Shown here: positions 9,694-18,956 of the stretch, one piece after another | Position numbering within the stretch: the stretch's first letter is position 1 | How the letters are laid out: the number at the start of each line of letters is the position of its first letter | From: an uncultured Clostridia bacterium | GTDB taxonomy: Bacteria; Bacillota; Clostridia; TANB77; CAG-508 | NCBI GenBank assembly: GCA_949948835.1 | Contig: CATLHF010000006.1 | Location: 1-64,000 of the forward strand | Direction: 5' to 3' | DNA: 64,000 bases | Notes under the pieces: model-generated | Databases searched by the model: none | What the model saw: the letters and a program-made list of their open reading frames with translations, nothing else | What the model was told of the DNA's origin: nothing | Made by a program: the position numbers and the translations under genes

Positions 9694-11251
9694 TTATTCT
9701 TCTATTTCCTTTGTATAATAACATTCTCCATAACCATAATACACTTTGTGATATGGCCCAATATGTTGTGGTTGTTTTGTATTACTAATTTGTACATCTT
9801 CTATTTTGTTTCCTTGTACATCAAAGTACTCTATTTTATCTTGTGAAGCTACTTCAATGTGATCTTCATAACTATATACTGATACCTTTTTATTAGTATA
9901 AACTTTTTCTAATTTGCTTGAATATAATTCTGTTATATCTTGTTTCAAAATCTTAGCTTCAACCATATTAGAGTTATCCACTTTTTGTAAAACTTCATAT
10001 TTAAATTCTACTACAATGTCTCCCATTTTGTTGATAATTCCTAAATTGCCATTGTCATTTGATGCAATAAAGTAATCTTCATATACATACTCTAAATATT
10101 GATATGTATTTTCTAATACAGTCTGTCCTTCCCTATCAATAATGCCATATCTTCCTTGTTTATCAATGGTAATAAAATAATTTTCGTTATTTGTTTTTAA
10201 TATAGATTCATATTTTGTATTTTCTTGTTTTTCGCCTTTTGCATTAAAATACGTAATGGCACCATCAAAGGCAACGGTTTCAAGATAAATTCCATTCATA
10301 TTAATTTGTTCATATTCTACTGGAATTATTAGTTTACCATCGATACTAGCAATTCCTATTTTAGAACTTCTTTCTAGCATAAATACTTCATTATAATCAT
10401 CATACTCTATATTTTGGTAAGCAAAATTAATAATTGCTTTTCTATTTTTAATAACACCTGCTTGTCCATTTTTTCTTGCTATTATATAAACAGCATCACT
10501 ATCTTCTCGTTCTAGCACACGTGAAATGGAATCATACTTAACTTCTAATACTTGTTTTCTCTTTGAATTAACATAGCCATATTGATATCCTTCGCCGTGT
10601 TTTTACTGATACAATATAACCAGATAATCCATATTTTTCTTCTTTTGTATAATAACCATCTGCTATTATAGCATCATATTGTGGTCTAATAATGATTGCC
10701 CCTTTTTGATTGATAACTCCATATTTTCCGTCTTTTTTTACAAGTAATTCTCCCTCTTTATTTTCTAAACTTTCAATTTCTTCATAAATTGGTTTGGTAA
10801 TTTGTTTTCCTTCATAATTAATTAATCCATATTTTCCATCTTTTTTGTAAGATAGTACTCTTTTTTCATATGGAATATTACTAATCGTTCCTTTTGTATC
10901 AATTTCATTTACATGTTCATATTCTGAAAATAATAGGTCTTTTTTATCATTTTGTATGATTACGCTTTGTCCATCATCACATATAAATACTGCTTTCTCT
11001 GGATTTGGTATTTTTATATTATCATAAGTCGGTTCTATTAATAGGTTTCCATTTGCATCGATTACACCCATTCTTCCATTTTCATAAATTGGATAATAGT
11101 AAAAGTTAGAAACCTCTTCTACTTCATATTTTTTACTATCATTATCAATATAAATATAAATTCCCAGCAAAATCATTACCATTATTACGATAATGGTAAT
11201 GATTCTTATCTTTGTTTTATGATGATTGATTAATTCTATTATTTTCTCCAT
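9694..11251 (-). CDS. Membrane-anchored WG-repeat protein, read through a CGG +1 site
   Basis: Residues 15-35 form one membrane segment (IRIITIIVIMVMILLGIYIY), placing the rest outside the cell. Many WG beta-hairpin repeats follow (GRMGVIDANGNLLIEP, GKYGLINYEGKQIT, GKYGVINQKGAIIIRP, GRYGIIDREGQTVLEN). WG repeats are thought to mediate protein contacts; no enzyme motif is seen. The zero frame stops soon after a CGG at 10595-10597. Skipping its C gives VKTGEGYQYGYVNSKRK and continues directly into the second half, for 518 residues. An extra A in the AAAAA run just upstream would also restore the frame (as VKHGEG), so this is the least certain of the thirteen sites. It starts 1 bp downstream of the CNNM gene, so the two form an operon. 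Confidence 0.82.
10595..10597 (-). other. CGG +1 recoding site 2 (WG-repeat gene)
   Basis: Minus strand ACA-C-GGC-GAA. Zero-frame codon is CGG; skipping C gives GGC (Gly). The nearby five-A run is an alternative cause of the shift. Confidence 0.6.
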
Positions 11252-11252
11252 T

Positions 11253-12575
11253 TTATTCTTCTTCCTCTTCTTTCGTTTCTTCTATATTACGATTTTTACA
11301 TGCTTTTACTTTTAAAATTCTCTTATCTTCATATTCTTCAATCTTGTAAGTTACTTCCTCTGTTTCAATTACTGGTTTTTCTTTATCTTCTGGAATCCTT
11401 CCTAGCATATCTTGTAAATATCCAGATAGTGTCTCATAATCCCCTTCTGGAACTTGAACATCTAAAATTTTCTTTAAGTCGTTAATGGTAACATTACCAC
11501 TAATTAAATACGTATTGTCGTCAACGGTCTCATATTCTTTTTCGATTTCATCATATTCATCAAAAATATCACCAACTAACTCTTCTAAGATGTCTTCCAT
11601 TGTAACAAGTCCTGCTGTTCCACCATATTCATCTAAAACAATGGCCATTTGATTATGTTTCTTTTGAAGTTCTTTAAATACTTCATTAATTGGTTTTGAC
11701 TGTGCCACAAAATAGGCTGGATGTATGATTGTTTTTAATTTTATACTTTTTTTACTTTTTGCATATTTTAATAAATCTTTTAAATATAAAATACCTTTTA
11801 TTTCATCTACAGTTCCTTCATAAACTGGAATCCTACTGTATTTATATTCATCTAATTCTTCCATTAGCTCATTTAAGCTTTGATTGATATCAATTGCATA
11901 AATATCAGTTCGATGCGTCATAATTTCAGACACGGTAATATCATTAAATTCAAATACATTATTAATTAAGTTTTTCTCTTCTTCCTCAATAGAACCTTTT
12001 TCTTCGCCTTCATCTACCATCATTTTAATTTCTTCTTCTGTTACAATTTCTTCATCTTTTTCGGATACACCAAATATTTTTGAAATAACATTGGTACAAA
12101 ATGTTAGTAATTTCACAAAAGGAATTGTTATAATATAAATGCCACGAATGACACGAATCGTTGCATATGCAATTTTTTCATAATGTTTCATTGCCAAACG
12201 TTTTGGTATCAGTTCTCCAAATACTAAAGTAAAAAAGGATAATATAATGGTAATAACAACAATTGATATACTTTGCCATACACCTATACTAACCGCTGGA
12301 ATCCATTGATTTAAAATAGGTGCCAGTTTACTTGCAAACGCATCTGATGCAAAAGCACTTGACAAAAACCCTGCTAGTGTAATTCCAATTTGTATAGTTG
12401 CTAAGAACCCACTTGGATTTTCTAACATCTTTAAAATTTGTTTTGCTTTTTTGTTTCCTTGTTTTGCTTGTTTTGCAATTCTTGCATCATTTAAAGAAAT
12501 GAATGCAATCTCACTTGCTGCAAAATATCCATTTACTAAAATTAGTATCAATAATACAATTAATTGAGAAATCAT
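11253..12575 (-). CDS. CNNM/HlyC-CorC family membrane protein with CBS pair
   Basis: Probable Mg2+/divalent-cation efflux or homeostasis protein of 440 residues. The N-terminal DUF21 (CNNM) membrane domain, about residues 1-190, contains the AASEIAFISLNDARI and GFLATIQIGITLAGFLSSAFA blocks. A CBS pair (about 205-330) includes VSEIMTHRTDIYAI, and a C-terminal CorC_HlyC domain (about 345-425) contains GNVTINDLKKIL. Family members sit in the cytoplasmic membrane and bind adenine nucleotides through the CBS pair. It is followed after 1 bp by the WG-repeat gene, so both are likely co-transcribed. The old name hemolysin C is misleading here. Confidence 0.92.
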   Translation of the reverse strand: MISQLIVLLILILVNGYFAASEIAFISLNDARIAKQAKQGNKKAKQILKMLENPSGFLATIQIGITLAGFLSSAFASDAFASKLAPILNQWIPAVSIGVWQSISIVVITIILSFFTLVFGELIPKRLAMKHYEKIAYATIRVIRGIYIITIPFVKLLTFCTNVISKIFGVSEKDEEIVTEEEIKMMVDEGEEKGSIEEEEKNLINNVFEFNDITVSEIMTHRTDIYAIDINQSLNELMEELDEYKYSRIPVYEGTVDEIKGILYLKDLLKYAKSKKSIKLKTIIHPAYFVAQSKPINEVFKELQKKHNQMAIVLDEYGGTAGLVTMEDILEELVGDIFDEYDEIEKEYETVDDNTYLISGNVTINDLKKILDVQVPEGDYETLSGYLQDMLGRIPEDKEKPVIETEEVTYKIEEYEDKRILKVKACKNRNIEETKEEEEE

Positions 12576-12639
12576 TTTAATCTATTTTCCTTTCATCACT
12601 CATGAAAACATTATATATTTAAAATCCTATACATGTCAA

Positions 12640-14091
12640 TCATTTTAACTTATTTTGCTTACTTGCTACTGGCAAAATCGGAGCAGTTGTTTTACCATAC
12701 ATTAACATATCAATATGATTCATATAATCACTTCTTGTCATAGCTAAATTGATGTTTTCTCCTTCTAAAATTCTGTCTTGTTTATTAAATTCATCTATCC
12801 AATTTTTATATACATTTTCTCTATTCAAATTTTGTATATTTCTTCTATTGATAGTATTTATAAAATGGTTCACATTATTCAAGTTTGTTTCATTTATTTC
12901 ATTTATAATCTCTTTATTTATATTCATTGTGTGGATATTGGTTACTTCTTTTTGATTTATTTCTTGAATATGTTTCGTTTCTTCTGTTGTGTGAATTTCT
13001 TTTTGTTTTGTTATACTTGTTTCATAATATTTAGGCGTATTTATTACATTAATATCAATCTCCTTACTATCTTGTATGTCAATTTCGATTAATGCTTTGT
13101 TTATTTCATATTCACCTTGTACGTTTTTTTGTTTCAAGTAATATTTTCCTTTATCTAGACCAATTTGTATGTTTCCTAAATTATCTGTTTGTAAATTTTC
13201 TTTTATCGTATGATATTGCAAATCCAAAATATCAAAACTACTTCCCACTATAGCATTATAATTTTCATCTCTGTTTTTTATCTTAACTTGAGCATCTGTT
13301 ACATTAATTTTAAATTGTTTATCTTTTTTTGTTCTTCCTACTTCTACCATAACATATTGTCTTTCTGCGCTGTCTTTTGAGCTACATATTTGTACATAAG
13401 GACATATAATATCTACTTCTATTTTGATAGAGATTGGCTTTTGGCTATCTTTTGGAACTACTACTCTAAATTTTGTTCCATTTCTGTATACAATACGTGC
13501 ATTTGCTTCTATAATTTTTACTCCATAACCAGGCACCTCATGGCAACAAATTATATCATATTCCTTTCCTTTTTCTGTATCGGATAATGAGTTCCAATCT
13601 GTCATTTCTAGTAAAGTAATTTCTTCTTTTTTTGGAGTTCTCAATATCTTTTTTACCGCATTAATAATTCTTTGCCCCGCTTCATTTTCAGCTATATATT
13701 TATCTACATCTTTATTTTCCAATTTGCAATATATTGCTTCTTGTGTTGCAAAATATGCTTCTTTCCAATTTATACATCCTAAAGTACTCTCCATTTGCAT
13801 AGGATAACCATTTTCTAATATATGATTAATCTCTTCATTTACATATTGTGTACCATTCGTCACTGTTTCATTATCGGAATCATCATATTTACCTAATGCA
13901 TATATTAAATTTCCATTCAATGATCGTATTTTACCATCTGCTTTCCCCTCATTTAAATAATGATATGGTGCTTCTAGTTCTTCTAATATATACATATTAC
14001 TATTTTCTTCAATTGTTGTAATCGCACTACATTTTGTTGCAATTAAACTAAATAGCATAACAATCACGATACTTCTTTTTATTTTATTCAT
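12640..14091 (-). CDS. Secreted TQXA/thioester-domain-like surface protein, apparently degenerate
   Basis: A 483-residue exported protein with a signal peptide (residues 1-23, ending KCSA) and an AGGAGG site before the ATG. Residues about 30-170 resemble a TQXA thioester domain: HILENGYP and AYFATQEAIYCKL hold the Gln. However, where the thioester Cys is expected (typically YCLD/YCLE) the sequence reads LIYALGKYDD. A beta-rich prealbumin-like region follows (FDILDLQYHTI ... GNIQIGLDKGKYYLKQ), then an Asn/Ile-rich stretch, and finally APILPVASKQNKLK. LPVAS looks like an eroded LPVTG sorting motif and no membrane anchor follows it. The gene lies directly downstream of a sortase homologue that has also lost catalytic residues. 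Family assignment is by motif only. Confidence 0.7.
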   Translation of the reverse strand: MNKIKRSIVIVMLFSLIATKCSAITTIEENSNMYILEELEAPYHYLNEGKADGKIRSLNGNLIYALGKYDDSDNETVTNGTQYVNEEINHILENGYPMQMESTLGCINWKEAYFATQEAIYCKLENKDVDKYIAENEAGQRIINAVKKILRTPKKEEITLLEMTDWNSLSDTEKGKEYDIICCHEVPGYGVKIIEANARIVYRNGTKFRVVVPKDSQKPISIKIEVDIICPYVQICSSKDSAERQYVMVEVGRTKKDKQFKINVTDAQVKIKNRDENYNAIVGSSFDILDLQYHTIKENLQTDNLGNIQIGLDKGKYYLKQKNVQGEYEINKALIEIDIQDSKEIDINVINTPKYYETSITKQKEIHTTEETKHIQEINQKEVTNIHTMNINKEIINEINETNLNNVNHFINTINRRNIQNLNRENVYKNWIDEFNKQDRILEGENINLAMTRSDYMNHIDMLMYGKTTAPILPVASKQNKLK

Positions 14092-14115
14092 ATTTTACCT
14101 CCTATATTAATATAT

Positions 14116-14670
14116 TTATTCAATTTCTACTGCTTGAACACATCTTCTGCTTTGGGGCTTTTCTAAGATTCCTGTAATTAGTGTTAATACATCATTATCT
14201 GTATTACTTAAATGTGACCAGTCGGTTTCTTCAATTTCAATATTTTTTGTTACTTTATATTCTTTTCTGTTTTCTCCTAATATATAAATAATGACATCTC
14301 CTTCTTCCAATTCTACTAATCTTTCAAAATAATTTTCCTTATATCCTGCACTTGCCGCAATCAGTCCCACATTTCCATTTATAACTGGCGTTTCTTGAAA
14401 ATGTCCAATATAATTGTTAATAACTTCTCCGTTTGTCCCTTCTTGTATATTAGCAGAAACATTAATTTTAGGAATCACTAGTTTCCACTCTTCTGTTTTT
14501 GTATTTTGGTCTTGTTTTTCTATTTTTGTTTCTCTTGCGTTAATCGCTACTACATTATTGTGTCTTAAATGAAATATCATCATAACGGTTAATATATTGA
14601 TTTGTACAAATATAAGAATGACAATAATAAGTAGCACTAAATTAATACATCTTTTACTACAACAATTCAT
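14116..14670 (-). CDS. Sortase-family protein lacking catalytic His and Cys (pseudo-sortase)
   Basis: Class D-like sortase fold: an N-terminal Cys-rich, hydrophobic anchor (INLVLLIIVILIFVQI) and then LVIPKINVSANIQEG, IGHFQETP and WSHLSNTDNDVLTLIT. Active relatives carry a His in an (A)AHN-type motif and a Cys in LITC; here the same places read GLIAASAGY and LITGILEKP. The distal Arg region (RRCVQAVE) is intact. It is therefore probably not a transpeptidase, though a scaffolding role remains possible. The start was moved to the ATG at 14670 because AGGAGAG lies between it and the upstream in-frame TTG at 14697. It heads an operon with the thioester-like surface protein under a strong promoter at 14796-14824. 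Confidence 0.75.
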   Translation of the reverse strand: MNCCSKRCINLVLLIIVILIFVQINILTVMMIFHLRHNNVVAINARETKIEKQDQNTKTEEWKLVIPKINVSANIQEGTNGEVINNYIGHFQETPVINGNVGLIAASAGYKENYFERLVELEEGDVIIYILGENRKEYKVTKNIEIEETDWSHLSNTDNDVLTLITGILEKPQSRRCVQAVEIE

Positions 14671-14795
14671 GCATTTACTCACTCTCCTACTATTCAATTT
14701 TAGTTTGTTTGGATTTTTCTTTTTTGACTTTAATTTTTTTAGAAAAATTTTTGATTAGTTCGAACTTTAAATTTTTTCTATGAATTAACAATTTT

Positions 14796-14824
14796 ATTGT
14801 AACCGATTTTTCTTCATTTGTAAA
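14796..14824 (-). promoter_or_regulatory. Strong sigma-A promoter of the pseudo-sortase operon
   Basis: Minus strand TTTACA, 17-bp spacer, TACAAT. It sits about 130 bp upstream of the sortase-like gene and just downstream of the 14843-14870 terminator. Confidence 0.8.
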
Positions 14825-14842
14825 GAACTTTTCATTGACAAA

Positions 14843-14870
14843 AACCGTCAAAATTCGACTCTTGACGGTT
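14843..14870 (-). terminator. Rho-independent terminator
   Basis: Stem AACCGTCAA / TTGACGGTT followed on the minus strand by TTTTTG. It separates the pseudo-sortase promoter from anything transcribed upstream. Between it and the 15058 terminator lie about 190 bp with two GGAGG-like sequences but no ORF I can support. Confidence 0.75.
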
Positions 14871-15057
14871 CTCTATATTTGTTTTGGGTATTTCACCTTT
14901 TATGATAAGTTTTTTAATTTCCTCCTAACGCTTTGTTTTCTATTTTCTAATATTATTTTCTATTCTATTTCTATGTCATTAAATTTTATCTCATTCCTCC
15001 TTTCTTTTTTGTTATCTTATCTTTTTTCTATGTCTTCTTTGTGAATACTTAGTAAAA

Positions 15058-15098
15058 AATATGCGTCATTGGCGTTTGTTACCCCAATAACGCATATT
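15058..15098 (-). terminator. Terminator of the Nudix-DUF2974 unit
   Basis: A 15-bp stem with one mismatch (AATATGCGTTATTGG on the minus strand) followed by TTTTTT, directly after the DUF2974 gene stop. Confidence 0.85.
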
Positions 15099-15105
15099 CT
15101 TTAGT

Positions 15106-16215
15106 CTACTTTATATCTTGTTTTCTTTCTGATAGTTTTAATTTTTCTTTTATATTGTTTTTGATAATCACAAATAAAGCTTCTATTGTTTGTGTCATCA
15201 TCTTTTTACTTTCTTCATCCATATTTTTATAAGTACAAATCAAAACTCTTGCATTTTTTACCCAGTTTTCTTTCATCTTGGCTAATGTATCAGCATCGGT
15301 TGCTTGTAATATTTCAAATACATGATTAATAAATTCTCCTCTTTGCTCTTTTGATACTTCATTTAACCATTCTTTAATAGTTTTATCCATAAACTTACTA
15401 CCATCATCAACCTCATCTAAATGAATGAATTTTTCACCTTGTAGTTGCCATGTATAAACATCATGTTGCATCACTCCATTTTGTGCACTTTGTACAACTG
15501 TATAATTTTCTTCATGATATAGTAATCTTCCTATAATGGATGTTTGAGGTACATATGTATGTACTTTTGGTAACATATTTTGATATTCTGTACTTGCAAT
15601 TACTACTTCGTGAAATCCAGGTCCATCGTTGTTATATACATTTATAATTCTGTTCTTAATTTCTTCGTTACAAAAGCTTGCCGCATAAACTGCCATATTT
15701 CCACCTTTGGAATGTCCACCAACTCGAAGTAATTTAGGATATTTACTTGCAACTTCATTTAAATACACTACTGCATCTACTTGTGATGGAACTTGCTCTC
15801 GAAAACTCATATTAAAGTCTTCTTTCCAGCCAATTAATGTATTATCTGTTCCACGAAATGATACATAAATGGTATCATCTGGTAAAAAAATAGTAATTGC
15901 TGAAAACTGCTTTTCTTCTATAACATTAATTTTGTTTATATAATTTGTAATTTTCATTTTAGAAAATCGGTTACTTTTTGCCATGGCAGGAAATAAATCA
16001 GCATCTTCTTTTTGCAAGATTTTTTCTTTTGTTACATCTAAATTCTCAAATCTTTTTCCAGCCTCTTCAATTGTTATTGTTTCATTTTCTTTTATAATAT
16101 TGTCAAATGGAAAATAAGAAAAGCGAGCCAAAATCAAATTATCAATCTCATTAAATTCTGCTTGATTAAGACTTAAATCCCCTCTCCAATCTAAATAATC
16201 AAAAATATTTGCCAT
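15106..16215 (-). CDS. DUF2974 (Mbeg1-like) alpha/beta hydrolase
   Basis: A 369-residue lipase-like alpha/beta hydrolase. The N-terminus MANIFDYLDWRGDLSL is the family hallmark, and the nucleophile elbow is GGHSKGGNMAVYAA with Ser in G-H-S-K-G. VSFRGTDNTLIGWKEDFNMS is the lipase_3-like oxyanion region, and DGPGFHE follows. There is no signal peptide, so it is likely cytoplasmic. Family members are common in Firmicutes; substrates are not established. It lies 27 bp downstream of the Nudix gene, and the pair ends at the 15058-15098 terminator. Confidence 0.88.
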   Translation of the reverse strand: MANIFDYLDWRGDLSLNQAEFNEIDNLILARFSYFPFDNIIKENETITIEEAGKRFENLDVTKEKILQKEDADLFPAMAKSNRFSKMKITNYINKINVIEEKQFSAITIFLPDDTIYVSFRGTDNTLIGWKEDFNMSFREQVPSQVDAVVYLNEVASKYPKLLRVGGHSKGGNMAVYAASFCNEEIKNRIINVYNNDGPGFHEVVIASTEYQNMLPKVHTYVPQTSIIGRLLYHEENYTVVQSAQNGVMQHDVYTWQLQGEKFIHLDEVDDGSKFMDKTIKEWLNEVSKEQRGEFINHVFEILQATDADTLAKMKENWVKNARVLICTYKNMDEESKKMMTQTIEALFVIIKNNIKEKLKLSERKQDIK

Positions 16216-16242
16216 CTTTATTTCTTCCTTTATTTTTCTGTT

Positions 16243-16692
16243 CTATTTCCAATAATATTTACCATTTTCATCTCGGTAACAATCTAACTTTAAATAATTT
16301 TCTTTTCTTTCATAAAAAAACTTTTGAGCCATTACTTTATCACTTTCCACAATGTTTTGTGAATTCATTAGCTCTTCCTTTGAAAACCATCGATATTCAA
16401 ATTCTGGGTTTGTTACTTCTTGCATGTCATTCATTAGCATTTCACAACAATATAACATTGTCGTAGCCTCTTTATCATGCATTATCTCAGTTGCTGTTCC
16501 TATCAATTGATTAAATTTCAAATCAAGTCCCAATTCTTCTTTAATTTCTCTTTCAATCGCTTTATCTAAATGTTCACTTTCTTCTACCTTTCCCCCTGGA
16601 AGAGCAAAAAGACCTATAAAATCTCCTCTTTCTCTTTTTATTAGTAATACTTTATCTTCTCTTGTTATCACTGCTATTACTACATTTACCAT
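16243..16692 (-). CDS. Nudix hydrolase
   Basis: A 149-residue protein that hydrolyses nucleoside diphosphate-linked compounds. The Nudix box is complete: a Gly-Gly-Lys start, GGKVEESEHLDKAIERE, then IKEELGL with the metal-binding Glu residues. The N-terminus VNVVIAVITREDKVLLIKRE is the usual first strand. Substrate (8-oxo-dGTP, ADP-ribose or others) cannot be told from sequence. First gene of the unit with DUF2974. Confidence 0.9.
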   Translation of the reverse strand: MVNVVIAVITREDKVLLIKRERGDFIGLFALPGGKVEESEHLDKAIEREIKEELGLDLKFNQLIGTATEIMHDKEATTMLYCCEMLMNDMQEVTNPEFEYRWFSKEELMNSQNIVESDKVMAQKFFYERKENYLKLDCYRDENGKYYWK

Positions 16693-16757
16693 ATTAATCC
16701 TCTCCTATCATTTACAATGTTATATTATCATATTGAACCATATTAGTAAATCATTAT

Positions 16758-16786
16758 TTTACAATTTATAACAATTATGCTATAAT
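16758..16786 (+). promoter_or_regulatory. Sigma-A promoter of zincin gene 1
   Basis: TTTACA, 17-bp spacer, TATAAT. The predicted start is at about 16793, which excludes the in-frame ATG at 16793 as start codon and supports the ATG at 16841. Confidence 0.85.
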
Positions 16787-16840
16787 ACAATTATGTTAAG
16801 TGCAATTAGTAAACTGGAAAACGAAAAGGAGATTATTAAC

Positions 16841-17638
16841 ATGAAGAAAAAAAGACGGATAAGACAAAAAAGATTACTTAGAAGGCTACTCATTTTGCAG
16901 GCAATATCTTTACTGATACTCGCTGGATTTATCATCTATGGATATGCTACAAAAGAGTCTAGAAATTGCTCTAATTCACCTGTGGAAACATCACAAGTCG
17001 TCACATATGATTCTGCCGTGGAAGTGATAGAAGAGCCCGTGTTAGAATCATTTGAAGCAGAAGAGGACAGTAGCAATAATGTAGAAGAAGTGACAGAAGA
17101 AGTAATAGAGCCGGATTTTACTAAACCTAATATCGTAAAAGGTATTGGCGATGTAAATCCTGAATACTTAGATATTGTTCAAAGAGATCTGTTTCTTCTA
17201 CCTGACAAGATGCTTGAATATTATACAGCAAATGCTGGCAAAGTCTTTGTAACTGACGAGAACATTGACCAGGTATATTGTGGTGGCATGTACGCTGGCG
17301 AGCCTATTTTAGGGGCAATATGCTATGAAAAAATGTGCATTGTTATGGCAAATTGTGAAGAAGCAATTTATTCTGGCGATATTTTTCATGAATTCGGGCA
17401 TTATTTAGACTATATTAATGACCGTCCAAGTTTAAGTTCTGAGTTTTCAGAAATTTTCGCCGAGGAAATGCCAACCCTTGATTATAATATCAACTATTCT
17501 AGGGTTGTTTCTTCTGAAAAAGAATTCTTTGCAGAAACGTTTCGGCAATACATTATCTGCCCTTCTAAGTGTACACCAAAAGCATTGGAATTTATTAAAT
17601 CCCAGATTGATATATTCCAAAAGAGATGTTCATTATGA
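16841..17638 (+). CDS. Membrane-anchored zincin metallopeptidase, anthrax lethal-factor-like (paralogue 1)
   Basis: A 265-residue type II membrane protein with an Arg/Lys-rich cytoplasmic tip (MKKKRRIRQKRL), one membrane segment (LLILQAISLLILAGFIIYGY), an acidic linker and an extracellular catalytic domain. The zinc motif is HEFGH in DIFHEFGHYLDY, and the third ligand is probably the Glu in KEFFAETFRQY. This arrangement matches the ATLF-like zincin family. The start was placed at 16841, behind AAAGGAG, and not at 16793, where the promoter lies. A paralogue lies at 25081-25929 in opposite orientation. Two in-frame CGG codons (16856, 17543) must be Arg here, and the latter aligns with AGA in the paralogue. 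The stop codon lies inside the terminator loop. Confidence 0.85.
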   Translation: MKKKRRIRQKRLLRRLLILQAISLLILAGFIIYGYATKESRNCSNSPVETSQVVTYDSAVEVIEEPVLESFEAEEDSSNNVEEVTEEVIEPDFTKPNIVKGIGDVNPEYLDIVQRDLFLLPDKMLEYYTANAGKVFVTDENIDQVYCGGMYAGEPILGAICYEKMCIVMANCEEAIYSGDIFHEFGHYLDYINDRPSLSSEFSEIFAEEMPTLDYNINYSRVVSSEKEFFAETFRQYIICPSKCTPKALEFIKSQIDIFQKRCSL

Positions 17639-17649
17639 ACATCTCTTTT
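17620..17649 (+). terminator. Terminator containing the zincin 1 stop codon
   Basis: Stem AAAGAGATGTTCA / TGAACATCTCTTT followed by T-rich sequence. The TGA stop is within the hairpin. The zincin 2 hairpin has the same TCATTATGA core. Confidence 0.9.
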
Positions 17650-17659
17650 TATTAATATT

Positions 17660-17986
17660 CTATTTCAATACTTTCCATATTCCATTTTTAGTAGCACCAA
17701 CTCTTTCAATAATACCTAATTCTTTTAATATTTTAATATGGTATGATATGCCATCTCTTGTTAAATTCAGAATTCTTGCCATTTCAATTTGTGTAATACT
17801 TAGATTTTTCTTAATTAAAGTATATATCTTTTCTTGTGTAGTTTCTTTTTGCGCTATAATCATTTCATCAATTGCTTCATCAATAATACTAAGCATAAAT
17901 TCTATAAACTCATTTGAATTACCAGCATTATTACGATTTTGAATTGTAGCATAATAACCTTCTTGGTGTTTTCTTATTATCTCATT
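17660..17986 (-). pseudogene. C-terminal remnant of a Fic-family protein
   Basis: The open stretch begins right after a TAA at 17987-17989. It encodes IIRKHQEGYYATIQN, a spacer, then FIEFMLSIIDEAIDEM and a winged-helix (ITQIEMARILNLTRDGISYHI). This is the classic C-terminal end of Fic proteins with a trailing winged helix. The catalytic HxFx(D/E)GNGR region is missing, so the gene is a truncated relic. It may be an internal ATG-initiated 78-residue HTH protein (start at 17896), but no ribosome site supports that. It lies at the left margin of the mobile element and could mark an old insertion. Confidence 0.75.
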
Positions 17987-18537
17987 TTATAATAAGAAAA
18001 AAGTAAATACGTCTTCCATTTTACTTTTCATTCTTACTTTTTACCTCTTTATTCTTGCTAAGCAAGTTATGGTGTAGATGAGCAAATTGGTTATTTTGTA
18101 AGTACTTGTGCTGTAAACGTTTGGACTTATACTAATATTTTTTTAATGGAGTTGAAAATTAATTTTAATGGAGTTTTAATGGAGTAAGCCAAAATATTCT
18201 ATGATAATTTATGATATTTTAAAATACACAAAAAATAAATACTACTTTTGAAAGATAGTATTTACAACACTTTGAAATAAATTAAGATATTGTATGATAA
18301 TACACAATATCTTAAAAAAATCATAAAATTTGGTGCCAACGAAGTAGTTATCTACAACTTTTTTCACACCTTTAACGATTGATACAAATATCAATCAATT
18401 TACTAAAGTATATCATATTTTTTATAAATTGCAAGTGTTTTTTAATTATGCCATTTATATTATACAATATACTCGAAAAGAAAAGGGCAAACTCTTTTCA
18501 AGTTGCCCTTTTCTTTTAATATTCCACATTCACTCAT
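17987..18537. other. Gene-free stretch with three hairpins at the left side of the mobile element
   Basis: No ORF. Three perfect or near-perfect hairpins follow one another: AAATACTA/TAGTATTT (18237-18263), AAGATATTGT/ACAATATCTT (18284-18313) and GATTGATA/TATCAATC (18378-18397). A further TTTTCTTATTAT inverted repeat lies at 17970-18000. This may hold an element end or regulatory sites; no att duplication could be identified by eye. Confidence 0.5.
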
Positions 18538-18828
18538 TCACTTTATCAGCTCTGTGAGTTGTTGTACTGTAATCTGTACTGAAAGTTTTTTGGTTATGTC
18601 CTCTTTAAAAATTCCAAGAGATTTACTTTCTTCAAAAACACCAAATACATCTTTTGCATCAAAGTTAATCTGTATTTCTTGATGCTTATTAAGATGTATC
18701 TTGGCAAAAGCATAACCTTTACAACCTTCAGCTTCTAACCGCAAATTAAAAATGTGTGTTCCATGCCTATTCGTCCTCCAATACCATACATCAAATTGAA
18801 GTTGTTGCGAGTAATTAAATTCGAACAT
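18538..18828 (-). CDS. Mobile-element protein of unknown function
   Basis: A 96-residue protein preceded by an AGGAGGAATATTCT site. I do not recognise the family. It looks beta-rich, with alternating hydrophobics (FDVWYWRTNRHGTHIFNLRL), and ends in a short helix. No membrane segment. One in-frame CGG (18739-18741) must be read as Arg for the frame to stay open; skipping its C would hit a stop at once. It sits inside the mobilizable element. Confidence 0.6.
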   Translation of the reverse strand: MFEFNYSQQLQFDVWYWRTNRHGTHIFNLRLEAEGCKGYAFAKIHLNKHQEIQINFDAKDVFGVFEESKSLGIFKEDITKKLSVQITVQQLTELIK

Positions 18829-18956
18829 AGAATATTCCTCCTATTTTATCTTGCAAATTGCAAGTTAATATGATAATTGTAACATATTTTTATATAATAA
18901 TCAAATAAAAGTAAAGTGGGCGTGTAGATTTTCAAATACACACCCAATACCTTACT

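Noticed and set aside
14871..15057. Possible small RNA or peptide gene between two terminators on the minus strand
   Set aside because: Two GGAGG-like sequences are present, but no start codon with a useful reading frame follows and no promoter was seen.
16793..16840. Upstream ATG at 16793 as start of zincin 1
   Set aside because: It lies at the predicted transcription start, just after the TATAAT box. The ATG at 16841 has a good AAAGGAG site.
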